DNA of 64,000 nucleotides from Gillisia limnaea DSM 15749 (GCF_000243235.1 NZ_JH594606.1:3042255-3106254); one strand, 5' to 3'. Positions 28,440-38,177 are shown, counted from the stretch's first letter. Program-made: numbers and translations. The notes: generated by a model not told the origin, from the letters alone.

Positions 28440-29054
28440 ATGAGGAAGCTTCTTCCTGTTGTTCTTTTGGGCTTAGTGATCTTTTTTGCCTGGAAGTATT
28501 TTGAGAATAAAAGTATAGAAAGGGATCGGCTTGAGGAAAGTACGGACCTCATCCAGAAACAGATAAGAAACGTTGGAAAGCTTGTAGTTACAGAAGGTAA
28601 TTTTGCTCAGGTATTTTCTTATAATGACTCTAAAAAGTTTTATCTGGATGTTTTTTCAGCTAGAAAAAAGGCGCTTATTATCGTTAATGCAGATGTAACT
28701 GTGGCTTACGATTTAAGTAAACTAAAAACCCGGGTAAATCCGGAAACCAAAACGGTAACCATTACTTACATTCCTGAGGAGGAGATTTCAATCAATCCTA
28801 ATATCCAGTATTATGATGTTACCCAGGATTATTTAAACCAGTTTGAAGCCAAAGATTATAATAAAATTCAGGAACGAATTAAAAAATCATTGATGGGTAA
28901 GATCGAAAATTCCTCTTTAAAGTCCAATGCAAAAAACCGATTGATAAGCGAGCTTCAAAAAATTTATATTCTTACAAATTCTATGGGATGGACCCTTGAA
29001 TATGAAGGCAATCAAATTGAGAGTTCAGACGCATTGGAATCGATCAAACTATAA
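28440..29054 (+). CDS. DUF4230 domain protein
   Basis: 204 residues. One N-terminal membrane helix (LLPVVLLGLVIFFAWKYF), then the DUF4230 domain: VVTEGNFAQVFSYNDSKKFY, KALIIVNADVTVAYDLSKLK, VTITYIPEEEISINPNIQYY, DVTQDYLNQFEAKDYNKI. An anchored protein facing the periplasm, of unknown function. It stands alone between two paralogous RNA elements. Confidence 0.88.
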   Translation: MRKLLPVVLLGLVIFFAWKYFENKSIERDRLEESTDLIQKQIRNVGKLVVTEGNFAQVFSYNDSKKFYLDVFSARKKALIIVNADVTVAYDLSKLKTRVNPETKTVTITYIPEEEISINPNIQYYDVTQDYLNQFEAKDYNKIQERIKKSLMGKIENSSLKSNAKNRLISELQKIYILTNSMGWTLEYEGNQIESSDALESIKL

Positions 29055-29326
29055 TTCTGGTTTGGTTCTATTAATTTCCTGCCAGTCTTATATATTTTTC
29101 TTAGAAAAGCGCATTTGCTGAGAATTCAATTAAGTGACCTTTTTGCACTTAAATTGATAATAACGCTTATAATCATATAATATTTAACAGTATTATTTCT
29201 AGAGTATTTAAATTAACACGGAATTTACATTAAAATAATTTCAATTGAGTTCAATTATTTCCGAATTTATTTATTTTTATACCGATTCTAAAGTATCATT
29301 ATATGATTATTGGTTTTATTTGAGAA

Positions 29327-29408
29327 TCAGTTTTCTGAAATTTATTGGGGTAGATTTTAGAATTAAAAAGTAAATGGACGGGTGGGGCCGTCCATTTACT
29401 TTTTTTTA
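29327..29408 (+). ncRNA. Putative structured small RNA, element 2 (paralogue of element 1)
   Basis: The same two-hairpin arrangement as at 28291. Hairpin 1, 29333-29362: TTCTGAAAT/ATTTTAGAA (one G-U pair) with a 12-base loop TTATTGGGGTAG. Hairpin 2, 29365-29404: a 16-bp stem AAAAAGTAAATGGACG/CGTCCATTTACTTTTT with the identical loop GGTGGGGC, running into T. Relative to element 1, the lower stem changes on both sides together (CA/TG to GT/AC type), so pairing is preserved. The 5' end is not defined; the AT-rich 29055-29326 region upstream holds no gene and presumably the promoter. Confidence 0.62.
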
Positions 29409-29471
29409 TTTTTAGGTTTTTCTTCCTGATTTTATCCGTTTAATAAACCAGTAGTTATTACCGGTTAGAAA

Positions 29472-31229
29472 TTAATGGGTTAGTAATTTGGATTCTATCA
29501 TTTCAATCCCGCCATATATTAAATGGGCTATTTTGGGCCGTGAAGCTTTTACCCTACTCAGATGTTCTTTTATTTCGGTTGCAAATTTTGGATCCCTGTC
29601 TGCTACCAATTCATAGACTTCTATGGCAAGCAGCCAGTCCTTTGGGTGGTGTTTTTTTGCAATATCAAAAGCAGCTTGCAGGGAGAACTTTGTATTCTCT
29701 CCATTTCGGATATTTTTTACCGAAAGATATAGTGATTCCAATTCTTCCTTTTCTGCAGTTTTCTTACTTTTAATAGTTGTACTTGAAGGCTTATGGGTAA
29801 TCAAGTCAAAGGATTTAGGATCTGCAGGTCCTGCAAATGCTGAAATGATAGATTTCCCAATCGCCATATCATAGTTTCCCCATTCGGGTTTAAATAAAAT
29901 TTCGTCCTTGTACTGCACTGTGCAGTTTTTAAGACTTATCAAAATGATTTTTCCCTGCAGGTTTCTGCTTCCGGTAATTATCTCTCCTTTTACTGTCACG
30001 CCCCCTTCAAATTCAAAAGTGATATTCTCTCCTTCGTAGATGTCGTAAGCGCGTAAATCCCGCGGGCTCATATCTTCTATTGAGAGGTTGATCCCTTTAA
30101 GTTTGCCAAGAGGAGAACCAAAACCATCCGGATGATTATGAATACCGTGCCCTACAAGCTCTTTTTCCCGGGAAGAAAGTGCGGTTTTTCCTTTAGTTTG
30201 AAAATAAACAGGATGACCATGGTCTATCAGGACTCTTGAGAATTCCCCGGATATTTGTATTCCTGTACTCAACTCTATAGTGCCTAGATTTTTTGAATTA
30301 ACGAGTTTTTGAAGTCCTTCCAATCCACCGGTTCGCAAGGCCATTGTATTGGCGAATTCTTCCAGAACCAGGCTTAAATGGGCAAAATCCGGAGTGACAT
30401 ATAATTGCGGTTGTGGTTTTGTAATGTCAAAATCCTGTGTTGATGCCTCCAGGGTATAAGGGATTTTCTTAACTTTATTTGTCATGCACCATGCGCTTTC
30501 CCCTATAGAAGACAGTAAGCCGGCTCCATAAATTTTTGGATCATCAAGAGTTCCAATCAAACCATATTCCACCGTCCACCAGTGGAGATTTCTAATTTGA
30601 GCCATCTCACTTTGTTCTCCCATGTTATTCTGAAGAAAATCGACTCTTTCTTCAGCTTTGCTTATCTCTTCATCCGGTGTATCTTCAGCCTCCTTTATTA
30701 TGGATAAATGCCTGATGGCTTCATACATCTCATAATCTCTTGCGCTGGAAATTGCTTTGCAGCCTATCTCTCCAAATCTCCGCAGATATTCGGCGTATTC
30801 AGGGTTAGCGATAATAGGAGCGTGTCCTGCGCCTTCATGAATAATATCCGGGGCAGGTGTATATTCAATATGATCCAACTGTCGAATATCACTTGCTATA
30901 ACTAAAACATTATACGCCTGAAATTCCATAAATGCTGCCGGCGGAATAAAACCGTCAACCGCTACAGCTGACCAGCCAATTTCTTTTAAAATTCGGTTCA
31001 TCCCATACATATTGGGGATGCTGTCAATGGAAATTCCTGTTTGTTTTAGCCCTTCTAAATAAGACTTATGTGCCACCTTGCTCAGGTACTCCACATTTTT
31101 GCGCATTACATAGCGCCAAACGGCCTGATTTATGGCGTTGTACTCGTCGTAATTTTGCGGTTTGATGAATTGTTTTAAATGGGCTGGCAGCCTGTCTAAA
31201 ATTTCATTTGATTCTATATTTTCTAACAT
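29472..31229 (-). CDS. Biopterin-dependent aromatic amino acid hydroxylase (phenylalanine 4-monooxygenase)
   Basis: 585 residues. The catalytic domain in the first 320 residues shows iron ligands His131 and His136 in HEGAGHAPIIANPEYAEYL and Glu221 in WWTVEYGLIG, with TPAPDIIHEG before. A C-terminal part of about 260 residues (GIQISGEFSRVLIDHGHPVY, SREKELVGHGIHNHPDGFGS) is much longer than in the small proteobacterial PhhA. The Bacteroidota form commonly has such an extension. It converts phenylalanine to tyrosine using tetrahydrobiopterin. It has no pterin recycling gene beside it. Confidence 0.9.
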   Translation of the reverse strand: MLENIESNEILDRLPAHLKQFIKPQNYDEYNAINQAVWRYVMRKNVEYLSKVAHKSYLEGLKQTGISIDSIPNMYGMNRILKEIGWSAVAVDGFIPPAAFMEFQAYNVLVIASDIRQLDHIEYTPAPDIIHEGAGHAPIIANPEYAEYLRRFGEIGCKAISSARDYEMYEAIRHLSIIKEAEDTPDEEISKAEERVDFLQNNMGEQSEMAQIRNLHWWTVEYGLIGTLDDPKIYGAGLLSSIGESAWCMTNKVKKIPYTLEASTQDFDITKPQPQLYVTPDFAHLSLVLEEFANTMALRTGGLEGLQKLVNSKNLGTIELSTGIQISGEFSRVLIDHGHPVYFQTKGKTALSSREKELVGHGIHNHPDGFGSPLGKLKGINLSIEDMSPRDLRAYDIYEGENITFEFEGGVTVKGEIITGSRNLQGKIILISLKNCTVQYKDEILFKPEWGNYDMAIGKSIISAFAGPADPKSFDLITHKPSSTTIKSKKTAEKEELESLYLSVKNIRNGENTKFSLQAAFDIAKKHHPKDWLLAIEVYELVADRDPKFATEIKEHLSRVKASRPKIAHLIYGGIEMIESKLLTH

Positions 31230-31322
31230 AATTAAAAGGTCTTATCCAATTCATAAAGATACAAAACAGGAAGGAAATTTTTTAAAATCAAAGAGATCCG
31301 ATTTAGCAGAGTTTCTGAGCAT

Positions 31323-31348
31323 AAAAAAAACCTCCCGAAGGAGGCTTT
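31323..31348 (-). terminator. Intrinsic terminator after the DUF4136 gene
   Basis: On the minus strand: AAGCCTCC, a TTCG tetraloop, GGAGG and then eight T. It lies just after the stop at 31356 and would end the hutU-DUF4136 transcript before the hydroxylase gene. Confidence 0.85.
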
Positions 31349-31355
31349 GAAATTC

Positions 31356-31895
31356 TTATTTTTCTGCTCCCGGAGGGTATTTTTCCATTATTTTACCTAC
31401 AATTTCATTGATACGCTCCTGTTTGCGATTCACATCTTTTGCAAGGGCTGCAGTTCCCATTCCCTGCCATACAAGTTCCTTTCCTTCTGCATCTATAAGG
31501 TCAAGATATAATGTTCCTTCACTGGTGGTGCTAACAGTATTCCTTCCAGCTCCCCAGTACCAAGGGTTCCATCCCCAACCATAATAACCAAACATATTGT
31601 CCTGATAGATATTTATATTCTCGTTTGTTTTGGTGAAAATACTCACCAAAAGATCAGGATCTTCAGATTTTACAAAACCTTTGGCCATCATTTCACTTTC
31701 GATAGCGCGTAGGATCCTTTTTTTATCCAGATCGGAAATTTCTGCCTTGTCAATTCCCGGTTTAAAGAATGCAAAGGATTTGTATTTGCCAAAATCGACT
31801 GTCTGGTCATAATCTGATGCAACCTGAACAGTGCTACAGGAAGTGATTACAACTGATAGCAGAAGAAGCACGGACGTGATTTTAAAGATTTTCAT
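31356..31895 (-). CDS. DUF4136 lipoprotein
   Basis: 179 residues with a lipoprotein signal (LLLLSVVITSC, Cys near residue 20). The mature part fits DUF4136: VASDYDQTVDFGKYKSFAFF, ILRAIESEMMAKGFVKSEDP, DLLVSIFTKTNENINIYQDN and a YYGWGWNPWYWG aromatic stretch, then GTLYLDLIDAEGKELVWQG. It begins 24 bases after the urocanate hydratase stop and is probably cotranscribed with it. The role is unknown. Confidence 0.88.
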   Translation of the reverse strand: MKIFKITSVLLLLSVVITSCSTVQVASDYDQTVDFGKYKSFAFFKPGIDKAEISDLDKKRILRAIESEMMAKGFVKSEDPDLLVSIFTKTNENINIYQDNMFGYYGWGWNPWYWGAGRNTVSTTSEGTLYLDLIDAEGKELVWQGMGTAALAKDVNRKQERINEIVGKIMEKYPPGAEK

Positions 31896-31919
31896 AAATA
31901 TTTGTTTTAGGTTTATAGT

Positions 31920-33947
31920 CTAATCTAAAAATAAGGAATCTTCAACAATATTAGGCATTGTGATTTTAAGTTTCTGCTCAATTTCCATTGCACGATTCGC
32001 CGAGAAAATAGCCTCTTTATTTCGGGCCCAGGAACGTCTGGCCAAACCATTGGTCACATCCCAAAATAACATAGAACGCAACTTATCTTCAGATGCTTTA
32101 GAGCCATCAAGAACCATACCGAATCCCCCATTAATAACCTCTCCCCAGCCAACGCCACCGCCATTATGAATGCTCACCCAGGTAGCTCCGCGAAAGCTGT
32201 CCCCAATAACGTTCTGTATAGCCATATCGGCTGTAAATTGGGAGCCGTCATAAATATTGGAGGTTTCTCTGTAGGGAGAATCGGTTCCGGAAACATCATG
32301 GTGATCTCTTCCAAGGATCACAGGACCCGCAAAAGAACCATTAGCTATGGCATCGTTAAATGCCTTTGCGATTTCAATTCTTCCAACAGCATCCGCATAT
32401 AAGATCCTGGCTTTGGAACCAACGACCAGTTTGTTGTGTTTAGCATTTTTTATCCAGTGGATATTATCCTGAAGCTGGGACTGGATCTCTGCCGGTGCAT
32501 TTTCTTTAAGCTTTTGCAAAACCCCGGCAGCAATAGCATCGGTTTTATCGAGATCTTCCTCCAAACCTGAAGCGCAAACCCATCTAAAAGGACCAAAACC
32601 ATAATCAAAACACATTGGTCCCATAATATCCTGTACATAGGAAGGATATGCCCAATTTGTATTGTCTTCATCTACTTCCGTGGAACTTACAAACTCTCCA
32701 TTCTTATCTTTAAAAATTTTGGATCCAGCCCGTGAGGCCTCCAGTAAAAAGGCATTTCCATAATCAAAGAAATAGGTACCTTTTTTAGAATGTTTATTTA
32801 TTGCCTCGGTTTGTCGCCGGAGACTTTCCTGCACTTTCTTTTTAAATTTATCCGGATTCTTCGCCATCATTTCATTGGATTCCTCGAGACTCATTCCCAT
32901 AGGATAATATCCGCCTGCCCAAGGGTTATGAAGGGAGGTCTGGTCACTTCCCAAATCTATATAAATATCTTCTTTGTCAAAATGTTCCCATATTTCGACT
33001 ATATTCCCTTGATAGGCCAGGGAAACCGATTCCTTATTTGCTATGGCAATTTTAACCCTTTGAGTAAGTTGGTCTAGATCTGTAAATACTTCATCTACCC
33101 AGCCCTGACTATTTCTTGTGTTCACCGCCTTGGGATTAACTTCGGCACAAACAGTTATACATCCTGCAATATTTCCGGCTTTAGGTTGTGCTCCGCTCAT
33201 TCCCCCAAGTCCGGAAGTGACAAAAAGTGCCCCGTCTTCCTGTTTTTTGGAGATTTTCCTCAAAGCATTTAATACCGTTATAGTCGTTCCATGAACGATT
33301 CCCTGCGGGCCGATATACATATAACTTCCTGCGGTCATTTGTCCATATTGGGTAACCCCAAGCGCATTGAATTTTTCCCAGTCGTCCGGTTTTGAGTAAT
33401 TAGGGATCATCATACCGTTGGTAACCACAACCCTGGGCGCATTGGTGTGTGAAGGAAAAAGTCCCATAGGATGCCCGGAATAAATTACCAGAGTTTGGTC
33501 ATCTTCCATATCTGATAAATATTTCATCACCAGTAAATACTGAGCCCAGTTTTGAAATACCGCTCCGTTACCGCCATAAGTAATCAATTCTTCCGGATGT
33601 TGCGCAACATTGGGATCCAGGTTATTCTGGATCATAAGCATTATGGCCTTTGCCTGAATACACTTCCCTGGATATTCCTCTATTGGCCGGGCGTAGATCT
33701 TATAACCGGGCATAAAACGATACATATAGATTCTTCCGTAGGTTTCCAGTTCATTTCTAAATTCCGGAAGAAGTACAGGATGATGTTTTGGATCAAAATA
33801 GCGCAGCGCATTTTTTAGGGCAAGGATTTTTTCCTTTTTGGTGAGAATATCTTTCCGTTTAGGAGCGTGATTAACGGAGGTGTCGTATGGTTTTATGGTT
33901 GGTAATTCATCAGGAATTCCCTGTGAAAACTGTTCTTTAAAATTCAT
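31920..33947 (-). CDS. hutU: Urocanate hydratase
   Basis: 675 residues. Diagnostic segments: QYGQMTAGSYMYIGPQGIVH, TSGLGGMSGAQPKAG for NAD binding, RNSQGWVDEV, FDYGFGPFRWVCASG and GRDHHDVSGTDSPYRETSNI. It converts urocanate to imidazolonepropionate, step two of histidine degradation. It exceeds the usual 550-residue proteobacterial form, as is common in Bacteroidota. hutH, hutI and hutG are not in the window, so the pathway, if complete, is split. Confidence 0.95.
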   Translation of the reverse strand: MNFKEQFSQGIPDELPTIKPYDTSVNHAPKRKDILTKKEKILALKNALRYFDPKHHPVLLPEFRNELETYGRIYMYRFMPGYKIYARPIEEYPGKCIQAKAIMLMIQNNLDPNVAQHPEELITYGGNGAVFQNWAQYLLVMKYLSDMEDDQTLVIYSGHPMGLFPSHTNAPRVVVTNGMMIPNYSKPDDWEKFNALGVTQYGQMTAGSYMYIGPQGIVHGTTITVLNALRKISKKQEDGALFVTSGLGGMSGAQPKAGNIAGCITVCAEVNPKAVNTRNSQGWVDEVFTDLDQLTQRVKIAIANKESVSLAYQGNIVEIWEHFDKEDIYIDLGSDQTSLHNPWAGGYYPMGMSLEESNEMMAKNPDKFKKKVQESLRRQTEAINKHSKKGTYFFDYGNAFLLEASRAGSKIFKDKNGEFVSSTEVDEDNTNWAYPSYVQDIMGPMCFDYGFGPFRWVCASGLEEDLDKTDAIAAGVLQKLKENAPAEIQSQLQDNIHWIKNAKHNKLVVGSKARILYADAVGRIEIAKAFNDAIANGSFAGPVILGRDHHDVSGTDSPYRETSNIYDGSQFTADMAIQNVIGDSFRGATWVSIHNGGGVGWGEVINGGFGMVLDGSKASEDKLRSMLFWDVTNGLARRSWARNKEAIFSANRAMEIEQKLKITMPNIVEDSLFLD

Positions 33948-34055
33948 GAATTATGTTTTGGTTAGATCTTTTTTAAAGTACTATAAAATTAAGATACTTT
34001 CATATATTTAGAACTTGTTTTATAAATTAACTTCAGAAAATTAAACCCCTTTAAA

Positions 34056-34535
34056 ATGATAAAATCAACGCTGTACCTAATGATACTCTTAAGTATTCTT
34101 TCATGTAAAGAGGAGACAGAAGCTTCAGAAACAATTGAAAATACCACTAAATCTCAATCGGAAATCCCTTCCGAAGAAATACATTCTATTCCTGATGCTC
34201 ATACTTCTAAAAATTCTCTGGATTGGGAAGGAGCTTATTCGGGAGTGCTTCCCTGCAAAAATTGTGATGGGATAGATACGCGTCTAATTCTCAATAAAGA
34301 CCAAACGTATCAATTAGTGCTTCGTTATTTGGGAATTCCTGAAAAAGAAAGTCGGGATTTTATTTCTGAAGGTGAATTTACCTGGGAGGCTAATGGGAAC
34401 ACTATACTACTTGAAGGTGAAAAAGCGGATTTTCAAAAATTTAAGGTTGGAGAGTTGTTCCTTATGCCATTGGACAAAAATGGAAATGAAATTAAAAGGG
34501 TACCGGGCAATAATTTTAAATTATTAAAGGGATAG
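34056..34535 (+). CDS. NlpE N-terminal domain lipoprotein
   Basis: 159 residues. Lipoprotein signal MILLSILSC, a Ser/Thr/Glu-rich linker to about residue 60, then the NlpE-N barrel: WEGAYSGVLPCKNCDGIDTR, TYQLVLRYLG, GEFTWEANGNTILLEGE. The CKNC pair is the conserved CxxC of this family, which in E. coli senses envelope and copper stress. Signalling has not been shown for flavobacterial copies, which lack the C-terminal domain. Confidence 0.88.
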   Translation: MIKSTLYLMILLSILSCKEETEASETIENTTKSQSEIPSEEIHSIPDAHTSKNSLDWEGAYSGVLPCKNCDGIDTRLILNKDQTYQLVLRYLGIPEKESRDFISEGEFTWEANGNTILLEGEKADFQKFKVGELFLMPLDKNGNEIKRVPGNNFKLLKG

Positions 34536-34550
34536 GCGCGCGTAGTAAAC

Positions 34551-34721
34551 CTATTTAATAGTCCCTGTATTTTTATCGAAACCGTAAGGACAATGCCTGC
34601 ATCCGCTTTGGCAGCAATGACCTCGCTTCAAGTGGTATTGTTCTGTGAAACATTTATATCCCTCTGGGGTAAGATAATAATCTCCTTCTTCCAGATCGAT
34701 TTTTTTATTGTAAAAACTCAT
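34551..34721 (-). CDS. DUF5522 small cysteine-rich protein
   Basis: 56 residues, ATG at 34721, stop TAG at 34553. The product contains YYLTPEGYKCFTEQYHLKRG and the diagnostic CCQSGCRHCPYGF, four Cys that could bind a metal or an iron-sulfur cluster. The CxxxCxxCPYGF pattern is strongly conserved in this family. It is divergent from the HExxH gene with a 32-bp gap, so promoters overlap. Function unknown. Confidence 0.85.
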   Translation of the reverse strand: MSFYNKKIDLEEGDYYLTPEGYKCFTEQYHLKRGHCCQSGCRHCPYGFDKNTGTIK

Positions 34722-34753
34722 ACCGCAAAATTACAAATTCTTACTTTGAAACT

Positions 34754-35101
34754 GTGATCCTAATCGTAAACAAATATTTACTAAGTAATAAATTTAGAGG
34801 TATAAGTCTATGGCCTTTTGTGATTATACGGGATAAGAAAGACGCCAGGGATCTTGTTTTATTAAATCATGAGCGAATTCACCTGAAACAACAACTAGAA
34901 TTATTCATTATTCCCTTTTACGGATGGTATCTCACAGAATTTATTATAAGATACTTTCAAACCAGAGATTTTAAGCGTGCATACCGCAATATTTCATTTG
35001 AGCGGGAAGCTTATGTCAATGAAAGTAACCTGAAATATTGTATTTCGAGAAAGCGATGGAATTTTACAGAGTACTTAAATTTGAAAAATAAAGAAAATTA
35101 G
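34754..35101 (+). CDS. Conserved protein with an HExxH motif
   Basis: 115 residues read from GTG 34754, the only plausible start because a TGA overlaps just upstream. The sequence has LLNHERIHLKQQLELF, an HERIH zinc-type motif, a hydrophobic stretch IIPFYGWYLTEFIIRYF, then AYRNISFEREAYVNE, where Glu could be the third ligand. This pattern recalls a minimal gluzincin or M56-type fragment; the conserved FEREAY supports a functional site. I do not recognise a named family. Confidence 0.75.
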   Translation: MILIVNKYLLSNKFRGISLWPFVIIRDKKDARDLVLLNHERIHLKQQLELFIIPFYGWYLTEFIIRYFQTRDFKRAYRNISFEREAYVNESNLKYCISRKRWNFTEYLNLKNKEN

Positions 35102-35148
35102 GCATCAGGGATTTCATAATCCGGCTGGTTTTTTTGAACCTTTGTAGC

Positions 35149-36099
35149 ATGAGCGAACCACTGAATTTTAATTTAAAAAATTCTCCAAATCAACTAATCC
35201 GGAAATTTGATATTTCCAATTGTTCGCTTTTCTTAAAACGAGAAGATCTTCTACATTCTGAAGTTTCAGGGAATAAATTCAGAAAATTAAAATACAATTT
35301 ACAGGAAGCCAAAAATCAGAAAAAGCGATTATTACTCACTTTTGGCGGAGCCTTTTCAAATCATATTTCGGCAGTAGCTGCTGCGGGGAAAATGATGGGT
35401 TTTGAAACCATCGGAATCATAAGGGGAGAGGAATTGGGGAAGGATCCAGAAAACACTTTTAGGGAAAACCCAACTTTAAGATTTGCAGCGAGCCAGGGAA
35501 TGGAGCTGCGTTTTGTGTCCAGGGATGAATACAGGGAGAAGGATAGGGAGCATTACATCGAGAAATTAAAGGATCAATTTGGTGATTTTTATCTGCTTCC
35601 GGAAGGCGGAACCAACGCTTTTGCAATCCAAGGCTGCCAGGAGATCCTTTCAGAATCTGATAAAAATTTCGACTTTATTTGCTGTCCGGTAGGCACGGGA
35701 GGCACCATTTCAGGAATAATTAATTCCTCAGAAATCTCTCAGAAAGTACTCGGATTCCCTGCATTAAAGGGCGATTTTTTAAGAGCTGAAATTTCCGGAT
35801 TTACCTCTAAAACCAACTGGGAGCTTATTGAGGATTACCATTTTGGCGGGTATGCTAAAATTTCTTCAGAATTGATCACATTTATAAATGAATTTCACCA
35901 GAAAACCAACATAGCGCTGGATCCGGTTTATACCGGAAAGATGATTTTTGGTATTTTTGATATGATTGAAAGATCTGCATTTCCTGAAAATTCCCGTATT
36001 TTAGCCATTCATACGGGAGGATTGCAAGGTATAGCCGGAATGAACATGGTATTATTAAAGAAAAACCTACCCCTAATCGATGTTTGGAATGAAATTTAG
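35149..36099 (+). CDS. PLP-dependent D-cysteine desulfhydrase / ACC deaminase family
   Basis: 316 residues from ATG 35149 (a TTG at 35134 is an unlikely start). The PLP lysine lies in VSGNKFRKLKYNL near residue 43, the AFSNHISAVAAAGKMMGF stretch follows, and the cofactor phosphate loop is in PVGTGGTISGI. Members remove sulfide from D-cysteine or open the ACC ring; which one cannot be decided from sequence alone. It slightly overlaps or abuts the next gene. Confidence 0.9.
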   Translation: MSEPLNFNLKNSPNQLIRKFDISNCSLFLKREDLLHSEVSGNKFRKLKYNLQEAKNQKKRLLLTFGGAFSNHISAVAAAGKMMGFETIGIIRGEELGKDPENTFRENPTLRFAASQGMELRFVSRDEYREKDREHYIEKLKDQFGDFYLLPEGGTNAFAIQGCQEILSESDKNFDFICCPVGTGGTISGIINSSEISQKVLGFPALKGDFLRAEISGFTSKTNWELIEDYHFGGYAKISSELITFINEFHQKTNIALDPVYTGKMIFGIFDMIERSAFPENSRILAIHTGGLQGIAGMNMVLLKKNLPLIDVWNEI

Positions 36100-36874
36100 T
36101 CGCTTTTTTATGCTGATAGCAATTTTGGTTTTTGTTGCTTCCTGCGGAAGTAAGAAAAAGGCTGTTTCCGCTAAAACCGAACGAGAACAGGCAGGTTCCG
36201 AAGTGTCGGTAGGAGAAAGAAAGGAGCTTCCTCAAAAACGTTATGCTGATGTAGTTGAGGAATATATCTCAGAATTTTCAGTAATCGCCCAGGAAGAAAT
36301 GCGACTCTATAAAATACCTGCCAGCATTACGCTTGCACAAGGGATCCTGGAATCGGGTGCTGGAAGAGGAGAACTTACCAGGCGCGCGAACAACCATTTT
36401 GGGATCAAATGTCATAATTGGAATGGCGATAAAGTCTACCACGATGACGATCTCTCCCAGGAATGTTTTAGAAAATACAATGATCCAAAATTTTCCTACC
36501 GCGATCATTCCTTGTTTTTAAGTGAGCGATTGCGCTACGCAAAATTATTTGAACTTGATCAAGATGATTACGAGGGCTGGGCAAAAGGTTTGAGAGCTGC
36601 CGGATATGCTACAGATAGGTTATATCCCACGAAACTGATTAGTTTGATAGAGCGGTATGAATTATATAATTACGATGCGGAAGTACTTGGGAAAAAAACC
36701 AGAAGAACGTCCGTTGCTGAAAAAGGCGGGAGTACACACTATGTGAGGAAAGGAGATACCTTATATTCAATTGCGAAACGCTATAATACGACGGTAGAAA
36801 CGCTGCAGAAAAATAATAATTTAAGGGGAACGGAAATTTCCATAGGACAGGAATTAACTGTGGAATCCAATTAA
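36089..36874 (+). CDS. Glucosaminidase lipoprotein with C-terminal LysM
   Basis: 261 residues from ATG 36089, which overlaps the upstream gene by 11 bases; ATG 36080 would add three residues. Lipoprotein signal [11 protein letters not shown]. The glucosaminidase domain is at about 55-190: [59 protein letters not shown]; the Glu of ILESG is the likely catalytic acid. One LysM repeat ([20 protein letters not shown]) ends the protein. It should cut peptidoglycan glycan strands from the inner face of the outer membrane. Confidence 0.92.
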   Translation: MKFSRFFMLIAILVFVASCGSKKKAVSAKTEREQAGSEVSVGERKELPQKRYADVVEEYISEFSVIAQEEMRLYKIPASITLAQGILESGAGRGELTRRANNHFGIKCHNWNGDKVYHDDDLSQECFRKYNDPKFSYRDHSLFLSERLRYAKLFELDQDDYEGWAKGLRAAGYATDRLYPTKLISLIERYELYNYDAEVLGKKTRRTSVAEKGGSTHYVRKGDTLYSIAKRYNTTVETLQKNNNLRGTEISIGQELTVESN

Positions 36875-36890
36875 AAAGAGTTTAAAAGAT

Positions 36891-38177
36891 ATGAATTATA
36901 AAAGAAGTAGCGCTTTGTTTGAAGCGGCACAAAAAGTGATCCCGGGTGGAGTGAATTCTCCGGTTCGTGCATTTACGGCGGTAGGAGGAGACCCCGTTTT
37001 TATTGAAAGGGCAGAAGGGGCTTATCTTTTTGATGCAGATGGGAACAAGTATATAGATTATATCAATTCCTGGGGTCCCATGATCCTGGGCCATGCACAT
37101 AAACCGGTGGTAGATGCGATCATTGAAAAAACCAAAATGGGAACTTCCTTTGGAACTCCTACTGAAATTGAAACAAAAATCGCCGAACTGGCGGTAAAAA
37201 TGGTTCCTAATATTGATAAGATCCGTTTTGTGAATTCCGGTACCGAAGCTTGTATGAGTGCGGTAAGACTTGCAAGGGGATATACTTCAAAAGAGAAGAT
37301 CATTAAATTTGCGGGTTGTTATCACGGGCACAGCGATTCTTTTTTGATTCAGGCCGGAAGTGGTGCCATGACTTTTGGTACGCCTAATAGTCCCGGGGTT
37401 ACCCAGGGCACGGCAAAGGATACCCTGCTGGCAAAATACAACGATTTGAAAAGTGTTGTGGAACTGGTTGAATCCAATTCTGGAGAGATCGCCTGTATCA
37501 TCCTCGAGCCGGTAGCTGGAAATATGGGGTGTATCCCACCTCAAAATGGATTTCTGGAAGGCCTTCGGAGATTATGCGATGAAAATGATATTTTACTGAT
37601 ATTTGATGAAGTGATGACCGGGTTTAGACTGGCTCCGGGCGGAGTTCAGGAACGACTTGGAGTAAAAGCAGATCTTGTGACTTTCGGGAAAGTGATTGGC
37701 GGTGGATTGCCGGTAGGAGCCTTTGCAGGCCGTTCCGGGATCATGGATTATCTTGCCCCAATCGGGCCGGTTTATCAGGCAGGAACTTTGAGTGGAAACC
37801 CACTTGCAATGGCCGCCGGACTTGCGATGCTTACCGAACTAGATGAAAACCGTAGTATTTTTGAGAGTATAGATAAAAAAACGGCTTATTTGCATATGGG
37901 GATGGAATCCGTTCTCAAATCCAATAATGTAGCTCATACCATCAACAGGATAGGATCTATGATCTCTGTTCATTTTTCAGAACAACCAGTAACCGATTTT
38001 GAATCGGCAGCGCACGGGAATAATCATTTATTTAAGGAGTTTTTCCGGGGAATGCTGGATAACGGAATCTATATTGCACCAAGTGCTTTTGAAACCTGGT
38101 TTATAACAGATGCCCTTTCTTACGAAGATCTTGACAGGACTATAGCGGTGGTGGAGAAAATAACCCGGGATTTTTAG
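36891..38177 (+). CDS. hemL: Glutamate-1-semialdehyde 2,1-aminomutase
   Basis: 428 residues. Typical [20 protein letters not shown] at the start, [29 protein letters not shown] and the PLP lysine at K267 in [18 protein letters not shown]. It makes 5-aminolevulinate for haem synthesis by the C5 pathway. It follows the glucosaminidase gene by 16 bases on the same strand. Confidence 0.97.
   Translation: MNYKRSSALFEAAQKVIPGGVNSPVRAFTAVGGDPVFIERAEGAYLFDADGNKYIDYINSWGPMILGHAHKPVVDAIIEKTKMGTSFGTPTEIETKIAELAVKMVPNIDKIRFVNSGTEACMSAVRLARGYTSKEKIIKFAGCYHGHSDSFLIQAGSGAMTFGTPNSPGVTQGTAKDTLLAKYNDLKSVVELVESNSGEIACIILEPVAGNMGCIPPQNGFLEGLRRLCDENDILLIFDEVMTGFRLAPGGVQERLGVKADLVTFGKVIGGGLPVGAFAGRSGIMDYLAPIGPVYQAGTLSGNPLAMAAGLAMLTELDENRSIFESIDKKTAYLHMGMESVLKSNNVAHTINRIGSMISVHFSEQPVTDFESAAHGNNHLFKEFFRGMLDNGIYIAPSAFETWFITDALSYEDLDRTIAVVEKITRDF

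Noticed and set aside
29055-29326. Search for a second gene or origin in the AT-rich spacer
   Set aside because: No DnaA-box clusters, iterons or open frames were found; only the RNA element at its right end is supported.
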